Positions 9,526 to 18,140 are shown, counted from the first letter of the stretch. The stretch: DNA of 64,000 bases from Saccharothrix saharensis (GCF_006716745.1 NZ_VFPP01000001.1:7761386-7825385); one strand, 5' to 3'. A program made the numbers and translations. The notes: a model not told the origin generated them from the letters alone.

Positions 9526-10410
9526 TTAGTGGTGGTGGGTGCGGTAGGTGGCGGCGGCGCCGGGGTGCAGGGGGAGGCCGGCGGTGCCGATCAGGCTGCG
9601 GACGTCGAGGAACTGGGTGCCCAAAGTCTGCCGGGGGACGAGGGCCGCGGCACGGGAGATCAGGGTGCTGGTGACGGCGGCGGCCACGTCGTCCGGCAGG
9701 GACGCCCGGCAGACCAGCAGGTTGGCCACGCCGATGGTGGGCACCTCCCGGGTCGCGCCGTACACGCCCACCGGCACCGGCACCTGGTCGTAGACCGAGC
9801 CGTGCGCGGCACGCAGCCCCGGCACGAGCCCCGCCAGCGGCAGCAGCCGGATGCCCGGCAGGTCGTCCAACGTGGGCGTCGGCACGCCACCCGACCACAG
9901 CAGCGCGTCGATCCGCCCCGCGGCCAACGCCTCCGCCGCGTCACCCAGCCTCAGGTGCTCCACCCGCACGGAGCCGCGCAGGCCGAGCGCGACCAGCATC
10001 CGCTCACCGGACAGCGACGCGCCCGACCCCTCGGCCCCCAGCGACACGGTCCGCCCGGCCAGGTCGGCGGGCACCCGCGCCGGGTCGTCCACCCGCACGA
10101 CCAGTTGCAGGTAGTTCTCGTACACCCGGCCCAACGCCCGCAGCCGGAGCCCCGGGTCGGCGACGCGGGCGGAGTCGGCCAGCGCGAGAGCCACCTGGGC
10201 CTCGCCCGACGCCAGCAGCGCCAGGTTCGCCAGGCTGCCCTCCGTCTCCAGCACCCGCCCGCGCACGTCCAGGAGCTGCTCGGCGAGCAGGGTCGCGAAG
10301 TCGAAGTACATGCCGCCGCGCTCACCGGACGCGATGGCCACCTCGCCGGACGGCCCGCCGGTCGCGCACCCCGCGGCCAGCAGCCCGAGCAGGAACACCC
10401 GCCGGTTCAC
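9526..10410 (-). CDS. TAXI-family solute-binding lipoprotein
   Basis: 294 aa. The lipobox LLAAGC gives a lipidated Cys at residue 15. IASGERGGMYFDFATLLAEQL is the typical opening of TAXI (TRAP-associated extracytoplasmic immunogenic) solute-binding proteins, and GSGASLSGERML, DALLWSGGVPTPTL and VYDQVPVPVGVYG match further family blocks. No TRAP membrane subunit lies nearby. Instead its ATG overlaps the stop of a histidine kinase gene (ATGA), so it may act as a ligand sensor for that kinase. The ligand is unknown; small carboxylates are usual for the family. Confidence 0.88.
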   Translation of the reverse strand: MNRRVFLLGLLAAGCATGGPSGEVAIASGERGGMYFDFATLLAEQLLDVRGRVLETEGSLANLALLASGEAQVALALADSARVADPGLRLRALGRVYENYLQLVVRVDDPARVPADLAGRTVSLGAEGSGASLSGERMLVALGLRGSVRVEHLRLGDAAEALAAGRIDALLWSGGVPTPTLDDLPGIRLLPLAGLVPGLRAAHGSVYDQVPVPVGVYGATREVPTIGVANLLVCRASLPDDVAAAVTSTLISRAAALVPRQTLGTQFLDVRSLIGTAGLPLHPGAAATYRTHHH

Positions 10411-11762
10411 AGCGCCGGCTCCAGCGGCAGCGCCACGCGCGCGGTGAACCCGTCCGCCGAGGACAGCGCCAGCACACCGTGCCGCGCCTTGACGAGCTGG
10501 TCCGCGATCGCCAGCCCGAGCCCCGTGCCCGGCTGCCCCGACCGCCCGCGCCAGAACCTCGACGTGGCCAACGCCAGCTCCTCCTCGCCCAACCCGGGCC
10601 CGTCGTCGTGCACCTCGACCCAGCCGACGCCCGCCGCGCGGTCCGCGCCCAGCGTCACCCGCACCGCGCCGCCGTACTTGACCGCGTTGTCCAGCAGCAC
10701 GTCCAGCACCTGCGCCAGGTCCGACTCGGGGCAGCGCACCAGCACCGCCAACGCGGGTGCGTCCGGCAGCGGCACCTGCCAGAACCCGGCCCGGTCGACC
10801 GCCACCGCACCCACGTCGGCCAGCTCCGGCTCACGCCCGCCCGCCGCGACCTCGGTGGCCGCGCTCTCCGCCGCCGCCAGCGCCAGCAGGCCGTCCAGCA
10901 GCGACTCCAGCCGTTCGATCTCGGCCACGCCCGCCGTGTACGCCCGCACGCCCTCCGGCTTGACCTGGCCGCTCAACGTGTCCATGCGCAGCCGCAACGC
11001 GGCCATCGGGTTGCGCAACTGGTGCGAGGCGTCCGCGATCAGCCGCCGCTGCTGGTCGGCGGCCTCGGTGACGGCGTCGGACATCCGGTTGAACGACTCC
11101 GACAGCTCCCGCACCTCCGGAGGGCCGCTGCTGCCCGGCACGTGCGCCCGCCGTTCACCCGCGGCCACCGCGCGCACGCCGATCGCCAGTTCGGCCAACG
11201 GCTTCAGCAACCACCGCGCCACCGCGAGCACCAGCACCACCGAGGCGACGGCCGCCGCCAGCGCGCCACCGAGGACCAGCAGCCACCGCCGGGTGACGTC
11301 CGCCGCCGCCCGGTCGACCGAGGCCCGCAGCACCACGGCGCCGGCCACCCTCGTGCCCGTGCCGACCGGCCGCGCGAACACCACGTGCCCCGACGACCAC
11401 GGCGTCAGCGTCGGCACCGACGACGCGGGCTGGTTGCGCAGCGCCGCGTCGAGCACCCGCGCCAACGCCGGGTCGGCCGCGGTCAGCCCGGACTGGGCGA
11501 CCGGCTGCCTGCGCGCGTCGACCACCACCACCGGATCGCCGTACAGCTCGACGTACGCGGTGACTTCGTCCTCCAGCGCGGCCCGGTCACCGGTGGTCTC
11601 GGCCTGCTGGGCGAGCGCGGCGAACCGGTCCAGGTCGCCGGTGCGCGTCAGCACGAACGACTGCGTGCGCTCGGCCGCGGTGGACGACAGCAGCGGCACG
11701 GCGAACGCGGTCACGGCGACCCCGGAGAACAGCAGCAGCACCAACAGCAGCCGGCGGCGCAT
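10407..11762 (-). CDS. Two-component sensor histidine kinase
   Basis: 451 aa. A first membrane helix at about 5-25, an extracytoplasmic sensor of about 135 residues and a second helix near 160-185 are followed by a HAMP region and the phospho-acceptor block LIADASHQLRNPMAAL. The ATPase domain has the N box (LDNAVKYGG), G1 (DDGPGLG) and G2 (GTGLGLAIA). It is complete. It starts immediately after the response regulator stop and overlaps the TAXI lipoprotein start, so the three genes form one operon. The sensor domain may contact the lipoprotein. Confidence 0.95.
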   Translation of the reverse strand: MRRRLLLVLLLFSGVAVTAFAVPLLSSTAAERTQSFVLTRTGDLDRFAALAQQAETTGDRAALEDEVTAYVELYGDPVVVVDARRQPVAQSGLTAADPALARVLDAALRNQPASSVPTLTPWSSGHVVFARPVGTGTRVAGAVVLRASVDRAAADVTRRWLLVLGGALAAAVASVVLVLAVARWLLKPLAELAIGVRAVAAGERRAHVPGSSGPPEVRELSESFNRMSDAVTEAADQQRRLIADASHQLRNPMAALRLRMDTLSGQVKPEGVRAYTAGVAEIERLESLLDGLLALAAAESAATEVAAGGREPELADVGAVAVDRAGFWQVPLPDAPALAVLVRCPESDLAQVLDVLLDNAVKYGGAVRVTLGADRAAGVGWVEVHDDGPGLGEEELALATSRFWRGRSGQPGTGLGLAIADQLVKARHGVLALSSADGFTARVALPLEPAL

Positions 11763-12449
11763 TCACGTCCCCGTTCCGTCTTCGGCCCCGCCGGGGGCGA
11801 GCCGGTAGCCGAACCCGCGGATGGTGGTCAGCAGCCCGGGACGGCCCAGCTTCGCCCGCAGGCCCGCCAGGTGCACGTCCAACGACCGCGACACGGCCAG
11901 GTACGCGTCACCCCACACCTCGTCCATGAGCTGCTGGCGGCTCACCGCCGTGCCCGCGCGGCCGGCGAGCACGGCGAGCACGTCGAACTCCTTGGTGGTC
12001 AACGCGATCTCGGCGTCGCCGACCACCACCCGCCTGCCCTCCAGGTCGATCCGCACGTCGCCGACGCGGACCGTGCGGTCCTTCGGCCCGGTGAGCGCCG
12101 CGCTGCGCCGCGCGACCGCGTCCATCCGGGCCAGCAACTCACCGAGGCGGACCGGTTTCACCAGGTAGTCGTCCGCGCCGAGACGAAGACCGCGCACGAT
12201 CGAGCGCTCGTCGCCCCGCGCGGTGAGCACGAGCACGGGCACCGGCGAGACCTTGCGGATCTTGCGCAGCACCTCCAGCCCGTCGGTGTCGGGCAGGCCG
12301 AGGTCCAGGAGCAGCAGGTCGAAGTCGCGGTGGACCAGGAGCGCGTCCGCGCCGCGGGCCACCCGGCTCGGCCGGTGGTCGTTGGCCTCGAGCGCCTCGA
12401 CCAAGGCGTCCGCGACCCCGTCGTCGTCCTCGACGAGCAGCACGCGCAC
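11763..12449 (-). CDS. OmpR-family response regulator
   Basis: 228 aa. The receiver domain starts VRVLLVEDDD, with phospho-acceptor Asp49 in LLLLDLGLP and conserved Lys98 in DDYLVKP. The C-terminus is an OmpR/PhoB winged helix (LTTKEFDVLAVLAGRAG, SRSLDVHLAGLRAKL, TTIRGFGYRL). The GTG at 12449 is chosen because GGGGG precedes it by seven bases and the receiver begins there; longer frames add low-complexity sequence. First gene of the operon with the kinase and TAXI lipoprotein. Divergent from the GAF-ANTAR gene, with 49 bases between starts. Confidence 0.95.
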   Translation of the reverse strand: MRVLLVEDDDGVADALVEALEANDHRPSRVARGADALLVHRDFDLLLLDLGLPDTDGLEVLRKIRKVSPVPVLVLTARGDERSIVRGLRLGADDYLVKPVRLGELLARMDAVARRSAALTGPKDRTVRVGDVRIDLEGRRVVVGDAEIALTTKEFDVLAVLAGRAGTAVSRQQLMDEVWGDAYLAVSRSLDVHLAGLRAKLGRPGLLTTIRGFGYRLAPGGAEDGTGT

Positions 12450-12498
12450 CCGTCCACCCCCTTTGGTTGGGGCGATTATGGCGTTCGAGGTGTAGACA

Positions 12499-13233
12499 GT
12501 GGCTGTGAGCATTGACGAGCACGTGCCCGCGGTCTTGCTGGACGAGGCCAGCGAGGCGCTGGAAGAGCTGGCGGGCGTGCTGGCCGACGGCCAGGCCTTG
12601 AAGGACGCGTTGCAGCAACTGGCCGACTCGGCCTCCAGGGTCATCCCGGACGCGGAGAACGTCAGCGTGACCGCCGTGGACCCCGACGGCGCGTCCACGG
12701 TCGCGGCGACAGACGAGACGGTGCTCACGGTCGACGCCGAGCAGTACGCGGCCGGTGACGGGCCGTGCCTGGAGGCGACCCGGACGCGCAAGCCCGTGCG
12801 GGCGACCGCGGTGGACGGTCGGGAGAAGTGGCCCGAGTTCGCCGCCGCGGCCGAACGCGCGGGCGTGCGCGCCTACCTGTCCGCGCCGATCGTGGTCGAG
12901 GACGAGATGCTCGGCTCGCTGAACCTCTACAGCTCCGACGAGCGGGCGTTCGACCCGTTCGACGAGGCGCTGCTGCGGCTGTTCGTCACCGCCGCGTCCA
13001 CGGCCATCACCGGGTTCCGCCGCTACGAGCGGTCCCGGCGGCTGGTCGGGCACCTCCAGCACGCGCTGGAATCACGCGCCGAGATCGATCAGGCCAAGGG
13101 CGTGCTGATGGCCGCGCACGGCATCGACGCCGAGGAGGCGTTCGGCCAGCTCGTGTCCGAGTCGCAGCAGCACAACACCAAGCTGCGCGAGGTCGCCCGC
13201 AACCTGCTGGCCTCGGTGCGAAGACGGCCGTGA
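12499..13233 (+). CDS. GAF and ANTAR domain antiterminator-type regulator
   Basis: 244 aa. A GAF domain spans about 35-175 (GDGPCLEATRTRKPV and AYLSAPIVVEDEMLGSLNLYS). A C-terminal ANTAR domain follows (RAEIDQAKGVLMAAHGIDAEEAF then LREVARNLLASV). ANTAR domains bind paired RNA hairpins and allow transcription past terminators; GAF domains sense small ligands or redox state. This arrangement is common in actinobacteria. A GTG six bases downstream (12505) is an alternative start. No membrane segment. The RNA target cannot be assigned. Confidence 0.88.
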   Translation: MAVSIDEHVPAVLLDEASEALEELAGVLADGQALKDALQQLADSASRVIPDAENVSVTAVDPDGASTVAATDETVLTVDAEQYAAGDGPCLEATRTRKPVRATAVDGREKWPEFAAAAERAGVRAYLSAPIVVEDEMLGSLNLYSSDERAFDPFDEALLRLFVTAASTAITGFRRYERSRRLVGHLQHALESRAEIDQAKGVLMAAHGIDAEEAFGQLVSESQQHNTKLREVARNLLASVRRRP

Positions 13234-13251
13234 TTGTCACGACTCTGACAA
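13234..13251. promoter_or_regulatory. TTGTCAC-type inverted repeat upstream of lipoprotein gene
   Basis: TTGTCACGACTCTGACAA has arms TTGTCA/TGACAA with a six-base centre. It starts right after the ANTAR stop and ends 118 bases before the lipoprotein ATG. The same element occurs at 16165 and 19942 and in split form at 18205-18265, always near promoters of the envelope block. The cognate factor is unknown. Confidence 0.6.
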
Positions 13252-13369
13252 AAGTCGAATCGGCATTCTTGTTTCCGCAACAGGCATGAATTCATCGGCG
13301 CGGGTGCTCCGGGGTTCCGGTTAGAGTGGGCGGGTAAAAGCCTTTCCCCATTCCGGTCCGAGGAGAAGC

Positions 13370-14083
13370 ATGCGCTCCAACCGTGTGGCCGCGGCGGGTT
13401 TCGCGGTCGTGGTCTCCGCCGCGCTCGCCGCGTGCGCCGACGACCCGTCGTCGACGATGAGGACGTTCGACACGCCGCAGGCGCTGGCCGAGGCGAACCT
13501 GGTGGCCGCCGAGGGCAAGGGGTCGGTCACCGTCGACGTGGACCTCGCGACCGACGGCAAGGGCAGTTGCGGCGTGCGCACCGCCGACTTCGCCGCATCG
13601 TGCCGGATCTCCATCGCCGACGCCGAGGAGGTCGCGTACGTGATGGTGCCGGAAGGCATCTTCGTGCGCATTCCGCAGGGCCAGGCGCCGCAGCCGGACA
13701 AGCCGTGGCTGCGGATCGACCCGGACGACCCGGACAACGCGTTGGCGCGGGCGATGGCGGAGGTCGCCGTCCACATCCGCGACGCCGCCGACATCCGCAA
13801 GGCGCTGCCCGGGGGCGCGCGGATCGTGGAGAAGGCCGAGGAACCGCTGTCCGGCAAGCAGACCGTCCGCTACACGGCGCACGTGACGCTGGACGGGCGG
13901 GCGTCGGTGCTGAAGCTGTGGGTGGACGGCGAGGACCTGCCGGTGAAGACCGAGGTGAGCACGCCGGTGGAGGGCGGTGGGACGGCGCAGGTGGTCGCGA
14001 ACTACCGGAACTGGGGCAAGCCGGTCGAGGTCACCCCGCCGACGCCGGACCAGCTCGGCGAGCTGCCCGCGATGCCGGGCTGA
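13370..14083 (+). CDS. Secreted lipoprotein, LppX/LprG-like
   Basis: 237 aa. The N-terminal helix ends in lipobox LAAC with the lipidated Cys at 22. The mature part is polar and beta-rich (GKGSVTVDVDLATDGKG, WLRIDPDDPDN, KQTVRYTAHVTLDG, LPVKTEVSTPVEGGGTAQV). This resembles LppX/LprAFG-type lipoproteins that carry lipids across the actinobacterial envelope, although I cannot confirm the fold by eye. GAGGAG lies before the ATG. The upstream region holds a TTGTCAC palindrome. A strong hairpin follows the stop, so it is probably monocistronic. Confidence 0.75.
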   Translation: MRSNRVAAAGFAVVVSAALAACADDPSSTMRTFDTPQALAEANLVAAEGKGSVTVDVDLATDGKGSCGVRTADFAASCRISIADAEEVAYVMVPEGIFVRIPQGQAPQPDKPWLRIDPDDPDNALARAMAEVAVHIRDAADIRKALPGGARIVEKAEEPLSGKQTVRYTAHVTLDGRASVLKLWVDGEDLPVKTEVSTPVEGGGTAQVVANYRNWGKPVEVTPPTPDQLGELPAMPG

Positions 14084-14090
14084 TCACCGG

Positions 14091-14129
14091 GGAACGGCCC
14101 TTCCGGACAGTCGCCGGAGGGGCCGTTCC
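14091..14129. terminator. Rho-independent-type terminator hairpin
   Basis: GGAACGGCCC at 14091-14100 pairs with GGGCCGTTCC at 14120-14129. It lies between the rightward lipoprotein stop and the leftward stop of the LAYTG surface protein, so it can serve both strands. There is no U-tract, as is usual in this group. Confidence 0.75.
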
Positions 14130-14151
14130 GCGTTACGGCGCGAAGGGAAGG

Positions 14152-15303
14152 TCAGGAGCGGTGGCGGGTGCGGCGGAGGCGGAGGAGGACCCCGGCGCCC
14201 AGTGCGAGCAGAGCGCCGCCCAGGACCAGCGGGCCCTTGATCGAGCTGCCGGTGTAGGCGAGCCCGTTCTTGTCCGGGGGCGTCACCGGGACCGCGGTCT
14301 GCGACGTGGTCGTCGTCGTGGTGGTGCTGCTCGTGGTCGACGCCGTGGTGCTGGTGGCAGCGCTCGTGGTGGTGGAGGTCGGAACCGTTGTGGTGGTGGA
14401 CCTGGTGGTGGTGGTCGTCGTGGTGCTGGTGGTCGGCTGAGTGGTCGTTGTCGTTGTGGTGGTTGTAGTCGGCCGAGTCGTGGTCGTGGTCGTCGTCGTG
14501 GGACTCGTCGTGGTCGTCGTTGTGGGATCGGTCGTGGTGGAGTCGGTCGTGGTGGTCGTCGGCTCCGTCGTGGTCGTGGTGGTGGTGGTGGTGGGGTCCG
14601 TTGTCGTGGTCGTGGAGTCGGTGGTCGTGGTCGTCGGCTCCGTGGTGGTGGTCGTTGTCGTCGGTTCGGTCGTGGTGGTGGTGGTGGTGGTCGTCGTGGT
14701 GCCCTCGGACTGCACGGTGAACTCGTACAGGCGGGTCGACTGGCCCGGCTTGAGCGTGCACGGCGAGGTGAACGTGCCCAGCCCCGTCTCCGAACCGTCG
14801 GCGGTGCGCGGCGTCAGGGTGGTCACGAAGTCGCCGACGTCGATGGTCGTGGTGCCCGCGAAGGGGAAGCTCAACGACGGCGTGGTGCCCGTGGCAACCG
14901 TGTCGAACGCGCCCGACTCCGGCACGGGGGTCTTGGCCACGGTCAGGTCGGGCACGATGTCGAGCACCAGCCCCGCGTTGTCGACCACGGTCTGCGCCGT
15001 CGCGGTGCCTTCCACGGTCTCCGCGCCGACGAGCCGCAGGCCCTGCGTCGCCAGCTCCGGCACGGTGGCGGTCGCGGTCACGCGGGCCTCGGGGACGGGT
15101 TCGCCGACCACCGCGGTGTCCGGGAGGTCCTCGACCACGATCTCGACGCTCATGTCCTGCGCACCGATCAACGGGAACGGGCAGTTGTAGACCAGGGTCA
15201 GCCTCGCCGTCGCCGCGCTGCCGACGCCCGCGCCCCACAGGGCCGATGCGCCGACCACCGCCGCGGTGACACCCAGCGCGGCCACCCGGTGCCGCAATCT
15301 CAT
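14152..15303 (-). CDS. Cell-wall-anchored surface protein: DUF6801-like domain, Thr-rich stalk, LAYTG sortase signal
   Basis: 383 aa. A signal peptide ends near residue 32. The secreted domain at about 33-200 begins LTLVYNCPFPLIGAQDM and closes with GTFTSPCTLKPGQ, and is related to the whole of the next protein. From 201 to about 335 there is a stalk of Thr runs broken by EP, DP, DS, SP, RP and QP. The C-terminus is a sorting signal: LAYTG at 348-352, a hydrophobic helix and RRTRHRS. LAXTG is recognised by class E sortases of high-GC Gram-positives. The domain name is from memory. GGAGAGGACCC precedes the ATG. No sortase lies in the window. Confidence 0.85.
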   Translation of the reverse strand: MRLRHRVAALGVTAAVVGASALWGAGVGSAATARLTLVYNCPFPLIGAQDMSVEIVVEDLPDTAVVGEPVPEARVTATATVPELATQGLRLVGAETVEGTATAQTVVDNAGLVLDIVPDLTVAKTPVPESGAFDTVATGTTPSLSFPFAGTTTIDVGDFVTTLTPRTADGSETGLGTFTSPCTLKPGQSTRLYEFTVQSEGTTTTTTTTTTTEPTTTTTTTEPTTTTTDSTTTTTDPTTTTTTTTTEPTTTTTDSTTTDPTTTTTTSPTTTTTTTTRPTTTTTTTTTTQPTTSTTTTTTTRSTTTTVPTSTTTSAATSTTASTTSSTTTTTTTSQTAVPVTPPDKNGLAYTGSSIKGPLVLGGALLALGAGVLLRLRRTRHRS

Positions 15304-15395
15304 GTCGGGTCCTCTCCTGCCGAGAACGTCGGGCGGGCCGGCGACGTCGCCGGCCCGCCCGCGGTCGGATCACTGCCCGGTGCCGTCGACGACGG

Positions 15396-16007
15396 TCAGG
15401 CGGGCGACACGGTGAAGGTGTGGAGCAGCGTGTTCTGGTTCGGCTTGAGCGTGCAGGCCGAGGTGAACGTGCCGAGGCCGGTCAAGCTGCCGTCGGACCG
15501 ACGCGGCGTCAACGTGGTGCTGAAGGCGCCGACCCGGACCGTGGTCGTGCCCGCGTTGGCGAAGGTGACCGGCGCCGTGCCGCCCGTGGCGATGGTGTTG
15601 AACGAGCCGGACGCCGGGATGTTCGTCTTGGCCACCACGAGGTTGGCCACGACGTTCTGCACCGCGCCCGCGTTGTCCACCGCGGTGCTCGCGACGGCGG
15701 TGCCCTCCACGGTCGACGCGCCGACCAGCCTGAGGCCGAGGGTCGCGCTCGACGGCACGGTGGCGATGGCGGTCACCCGCGTCGGCGGGACCGGCTGGCC
15801 GACCACCGCGGAGTCGGCCAGGTCGGCCACGGTGATGCGGACCGTCATGTCCTGGGTGCCGATCAGCGGGAACGGGCAGCTGTACGCCAGCGTCAGGCTC
15901 TTCGTCGCGGCCATGCCGGTACCCGCGCCGGCGAATACCACCGATCCGACGACGGCGGTGGCGACCGCGAGTGCACCGATGACCGTACGGCCAGTGAGTT
16001 TCAGCAT
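15396..16007 (-). CDS. Secreted DUF6801-like protein without anchor
   Basis: 203 aa. A signal peptide ends near AGTGMAA (about residue 33). The mature protein is one domain parallel to that of the downstream gene: LTLAYSCPFPLIGTQDM, DSAVVGQPVPPTRVTAIATVP, LGLRLVGASTVEGTA and GTFTSACTLKPNQ all have close counterparts there. One Cys near each end suggests a disulfide. It lacks the Thr stalk and the sorting signal, so it should be released or non-covalently bound. The ATG at 16007 has GAGGAG six bases before it. The two genes are probably one operon, this one first. Confidence 0.82.
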   Translation of the reverse strand: MLKLTGRTVIGALAVATAVVGSVVFAGAGTGMAATKSLTLAYSCPFPLIGTQDMTVRITVADLADSAVVGQPVPPTRVTAIATVPSSATLGLRLVGASTVEGTAVASTAVDNAGAVQNVVANLVVAKTNIPASGSFNTIATGGTAPVTFANAGTTTVRVGAFSTTLTPRRSDGSLTGLGTFTSACTLKPNQNTLLHTFTVSPA

Positions 16008-16066
16008 GTGCGTCTCCTCGTCGAGAGCAGTGCGGAAAGCAGGGTGTTCGGTGTGCGGCGGAAGGC

Positions 16067-16079
16067 TACTCGTCAGTAA
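16067..16079. promoter_or_regulatory. TACTCGTCRGTAA element upstream of DUF6801-like gene
   Basis: TACTCGTCAGTAA lies about 60 bases upstream of the ATG at 16007. An almost identical copy, TACTCGTCGGTAA, lies at 20002-20014 upstream of mceA. It may overlap the promoter or be an operator, for example of a TetR-type lipid regulator. Confidence 0.45.
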
Positions 16080-16164
16080 AGTAGCTTTCTCGGGCACGCT
16101 CGGCAAGTATTTCTTTCACGTTTCCCCGGCTGTGTGAGGGGTGCGATAAAAGCTCCGTAAAGAG

Positions 16165-16182
16165 TTGTCACCCGCGTGACAA
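16165..16182. promoter_or_regulatory. Perfect TTGTCAC-N4-GTGACAA palindrome in a divergent promoter
   Basis: TTGTCACCCGCGTGACAA has perfect 7-base arms. It lies 68 bases before the secreted protein at 16250 and 158 bases before the DUF6801-like gene that reads the other way, so one dimeric regulator could control both. It is the best-conserved copy of the element. Confidence 0.65.
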
Positions 16183-16249
16183 ATCATCGCCCGGAGCTTG
16201 TCCGGAACGGTGGGGGAAAGTAGCTTCGAAGAATGAGCGGAGGTGCGCG

Positions 16250-16876
16250 GTGAGGATCGCGGTGGTGCTGGCCGCCGTCGCCGCGCTGCTGGGCGCGGCG
16301 CTGACCCCGACGTGGGAGGTGCGCCACGCCGAGGTGCGCGCCCCGCGGCCGGCCGCCGGCATCGTGGTCAACTACCAGGTGGACGGCGTGAGCCGGATCC
16401 ACAAGCTCCAGTCCGACCTCGTGATCGGTCCGGGCACGCTCAGGGCCGAGATCGACCTCGTCAACGGCACCATCGTCGGCGACCTGTGGCTGCCGCCCAG
16501 CGACGGCTACTTCGTCGTGTTCGGCTTCGTGCCCACCACCGCGCGCACGGGACTCGTCCCGGTCGCCAAGGTGACCGGGACCATCAAGGAGGGCCAGGTC
16601 GAGGCCAACGCCCGGCTCGACATCGAGCTCGACGACGTCGCGGTCGACGCCCAGCCGCTCGACGTCGGACCGACGTGCCGGACGGTCGAAGCCGCCTCCA
16701 TCGACCTCGAAGGGCCGTTCGAGCTGGCCAGGATGCGCATGAAGGGCGTCTACCCGATCCCGCCGTTCGCCGGCTGCCAGGGGCGGGAGCGGCTGGACCC
16801 GCTGCTGACCGGCCTCATCTCCGGGCCGGGCAACGCGATCGACCTCACGCTGACCTTGCTCCCGGGGATCCCGTGA
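16250..16876 (+). CDS. Secreted hypothetical protein
   Basis: 208 aa. A short signal peptide (about 1-20) is followed by a beta-rich domain: GIVVNYQVDGVSRIHKLQSD, LVIGPGTLRAEIDLVNGTIV, PVAKVTGTIKEGQVEANARL, then a Cys pair (GPTCRTVEA and FAGCQGRE). Alternating hydrophobic/polar strands suggest a beta-sandwich or lipid-binding fold. I do not recognise the family. The GTG has GGAGG six bases before it, which fixes the start. Its last 32 bases overlap the 3' end of the convergent PucR-type gene. The TTGTCAC palindrome in its promoter links it to the envelope block. Confidence 0.75.
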   Translation: MRIAVVLAAVAALLGAALTPTWEVRHAEVRAPRPAAGIVVNYQVDGVSRIHKLQSDLVIGPGTLRAEIDLVNGTIVGDLWLPPSDGYFVVFGFVPTTARTGLVPVAKVTGTIKEGQVEANARLDIELDDVAVDAQPLDVGPTCRTVEAASIDLEGPFELARMRMKGVYPIPPFAGCQGRERLDPLLTGLISGPGNAIDLTLTLLPGIP

Positions 16877-18140
16877 ACCCCGGCGGCGCCTCGCGCCCCA
16901 ACCGCCCGGTCCGCTCGGCCGAGCCGTTCAGCAGCCGCAACGCCCGCAGCGCGATGCCCATGTCGAACAACGCGTCGGGGTCGTGCAGCTTCGCCCCGAA
17001 CAGCTCCTCCAACTGCCGCAACCGGTAGCGGACCGTCTGCGGGTGCACGGCGAGGCTGGACGCGACCTCCGGCGCGCTGCCCCGCGTCTCCACCCACGCG
17101 GTCATCGTCTCCCGCATCCGTTGCTGCTGCTTCGGCGTCAGCCCCTCCAGCGGCGCCAGCGTCCGCTTCACCAGCTCGCGCACCAGCTCCTCGTCGCCGA
17201 GCAGCAGCAACGTCGACAGGTGCTCGGTGGTGTCCACCATCGGCCGGTCCGCGATCACGCCGGACTGGATCAGCGTGATGGTGCGGCGCGCCCAGTGCAG
17301 CGACTGCCGCGCCGCCGCCAGCGGCACGACCGGGCCGACCGCCGCGCGCCACCCGCCCAGCTTCTGCTCCAACGCGACCAGTTGCCGTTCGGGGTCGGTG
17401 AGCAGCAGGCACGGCTCACTGCCCTCCAGGTCCATCAGGATGTCCTCGTGCAGCACCGGTATCGGCAGTTGGTGCTGGTCGGTGCGCCGTTCCAGGGCCA
17501 CCACCAGCACCTTGTCGGGCAACGGCCAGTGCGCCGCCTCGGCCAGCTCCGCCAGCGCGTTCGGGTGGTAGCCGGGCTCGCCCAGCAGCAGCTCCAGCAA
17601 CCGCTTGCGCCGCCGCTGCAACGCACCCGCGTGCCGGGCCTGCGCCTCGGCGTAGCCCTCCATGGACCGCAGCGAGAGCTCGTCTATGTAGGCGAAGATC
17701 GCCTCGGCGATCAGGCACATGGTGGCCAGCGGCACGCGTTCGGTCTGGCCGAACTCGGAGATCCGCCGCCACGCCACCCGCGCGCCGATCCGGTAGGCGG
17801 TCTGCAGCAGGTCGAGGCTGCGGCCCGCGCTGACCTCCAACTTGCCCAGCAGGCGGAACAGCTTGGCCCGGTCCTCGCGCTGCGCGGTGGGGTCGACCAT
17901 CCGGTCGATGAACTGGTGGATCGCCTGTTCCACCCCCTCGACGACCACTTGGCCGAACATCCCCTCCAGCTTCTGCGAATACTCGGCGATCTGATCCTGG
18001 ATTTCCCGGACCATGTCCACGGCCACGTCGCCGGCCCTGGCGCGGAACTTCGGCGCGAGGTCGGCGGGCAGTTGCTCCCACAGGTCCGCGTTCCCGATGA
18101 GCGGTAACTCGGAGGCTCGGACTTCTCCGGTTCTGTTCAT
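16845..18140 (-). CDS. PucR/CdaR-type helix-turn-helix transcriptional regulator
   Basis: 431 aa. The N-terminal half is a helical sensor region (EIQDQIAEYSQKLEGMFGQ, AYRIGARVAWRRISEFGQ). The middle is a GGDEF-like CdaR region (PDKVLVVALERRTDQ, WRAAVGPVVPLAAARQSLHWA) without a GGDEF signature. The C-terminal HTH_30 domain reads VASSLAVHPQTVRYRLRQLEELFG. Such regulators sit beside Mce and lipid-catabolism genes in several actinobacteria. The upstream region carries four TTGTCA/TGACAA half-sites, so it may regulate itself and be the factor that reads the palindrome family; that link is inference. It lies downstream of the acyl-CoA synthetase gene on the same strand. Confidence 0.88.
   Translation of the reverse strand: MNRTGEVRASELPLIGNADLWEQLPADLAPKFRARAGDVAVDMVREIQDQIAEYSQKLEGMFGQVVVEGVEQAIHQFIDRMVDPTAQREDRAKLFRLLGKLEVSAGRSLDLLQTAYRIGARVAWRRISEFGQTERVPLATMCLIAEAIFAYIDELSLRSMEGYAEAQARHAGALQRRRKRLLELLLGEPGYHPNALAELAEAAHWPLPDKVLVVALERRTDQHQLPIPVLHEDILMDLEGSEPCLLLTDPERQLVALEQKLGGWRAAVGPVVPLAAARQSLHWARRTITLIQSGVIADRPMVDTTEHLSTLLLLGDEELVRELVKRTLAPLEGLTPKQQQRMRETMTAWVETRGSAPEVASSLAVHPQTVRYRLRQLEELFGAKLHDPDALFDMGIALRALRLLNGSAERTGRLGREAPPGFTGSPGARSA

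Noticed and set aside
14441..15190. Val-rich rightward frame in the Thr-stalk region
   Set aside because: It is the complement of the poly-Thr codons (GTN repeats) and not a membrane protein gene.
16165..16182. TTGTCAC palindrome as a Rex or CRP/GlxR site
   Set aside because: Rex uses TTGTGA-N6-TCACAA and GlxR/CRP uses TGTGA-N6-TCACA; the C and G are in other positions here.
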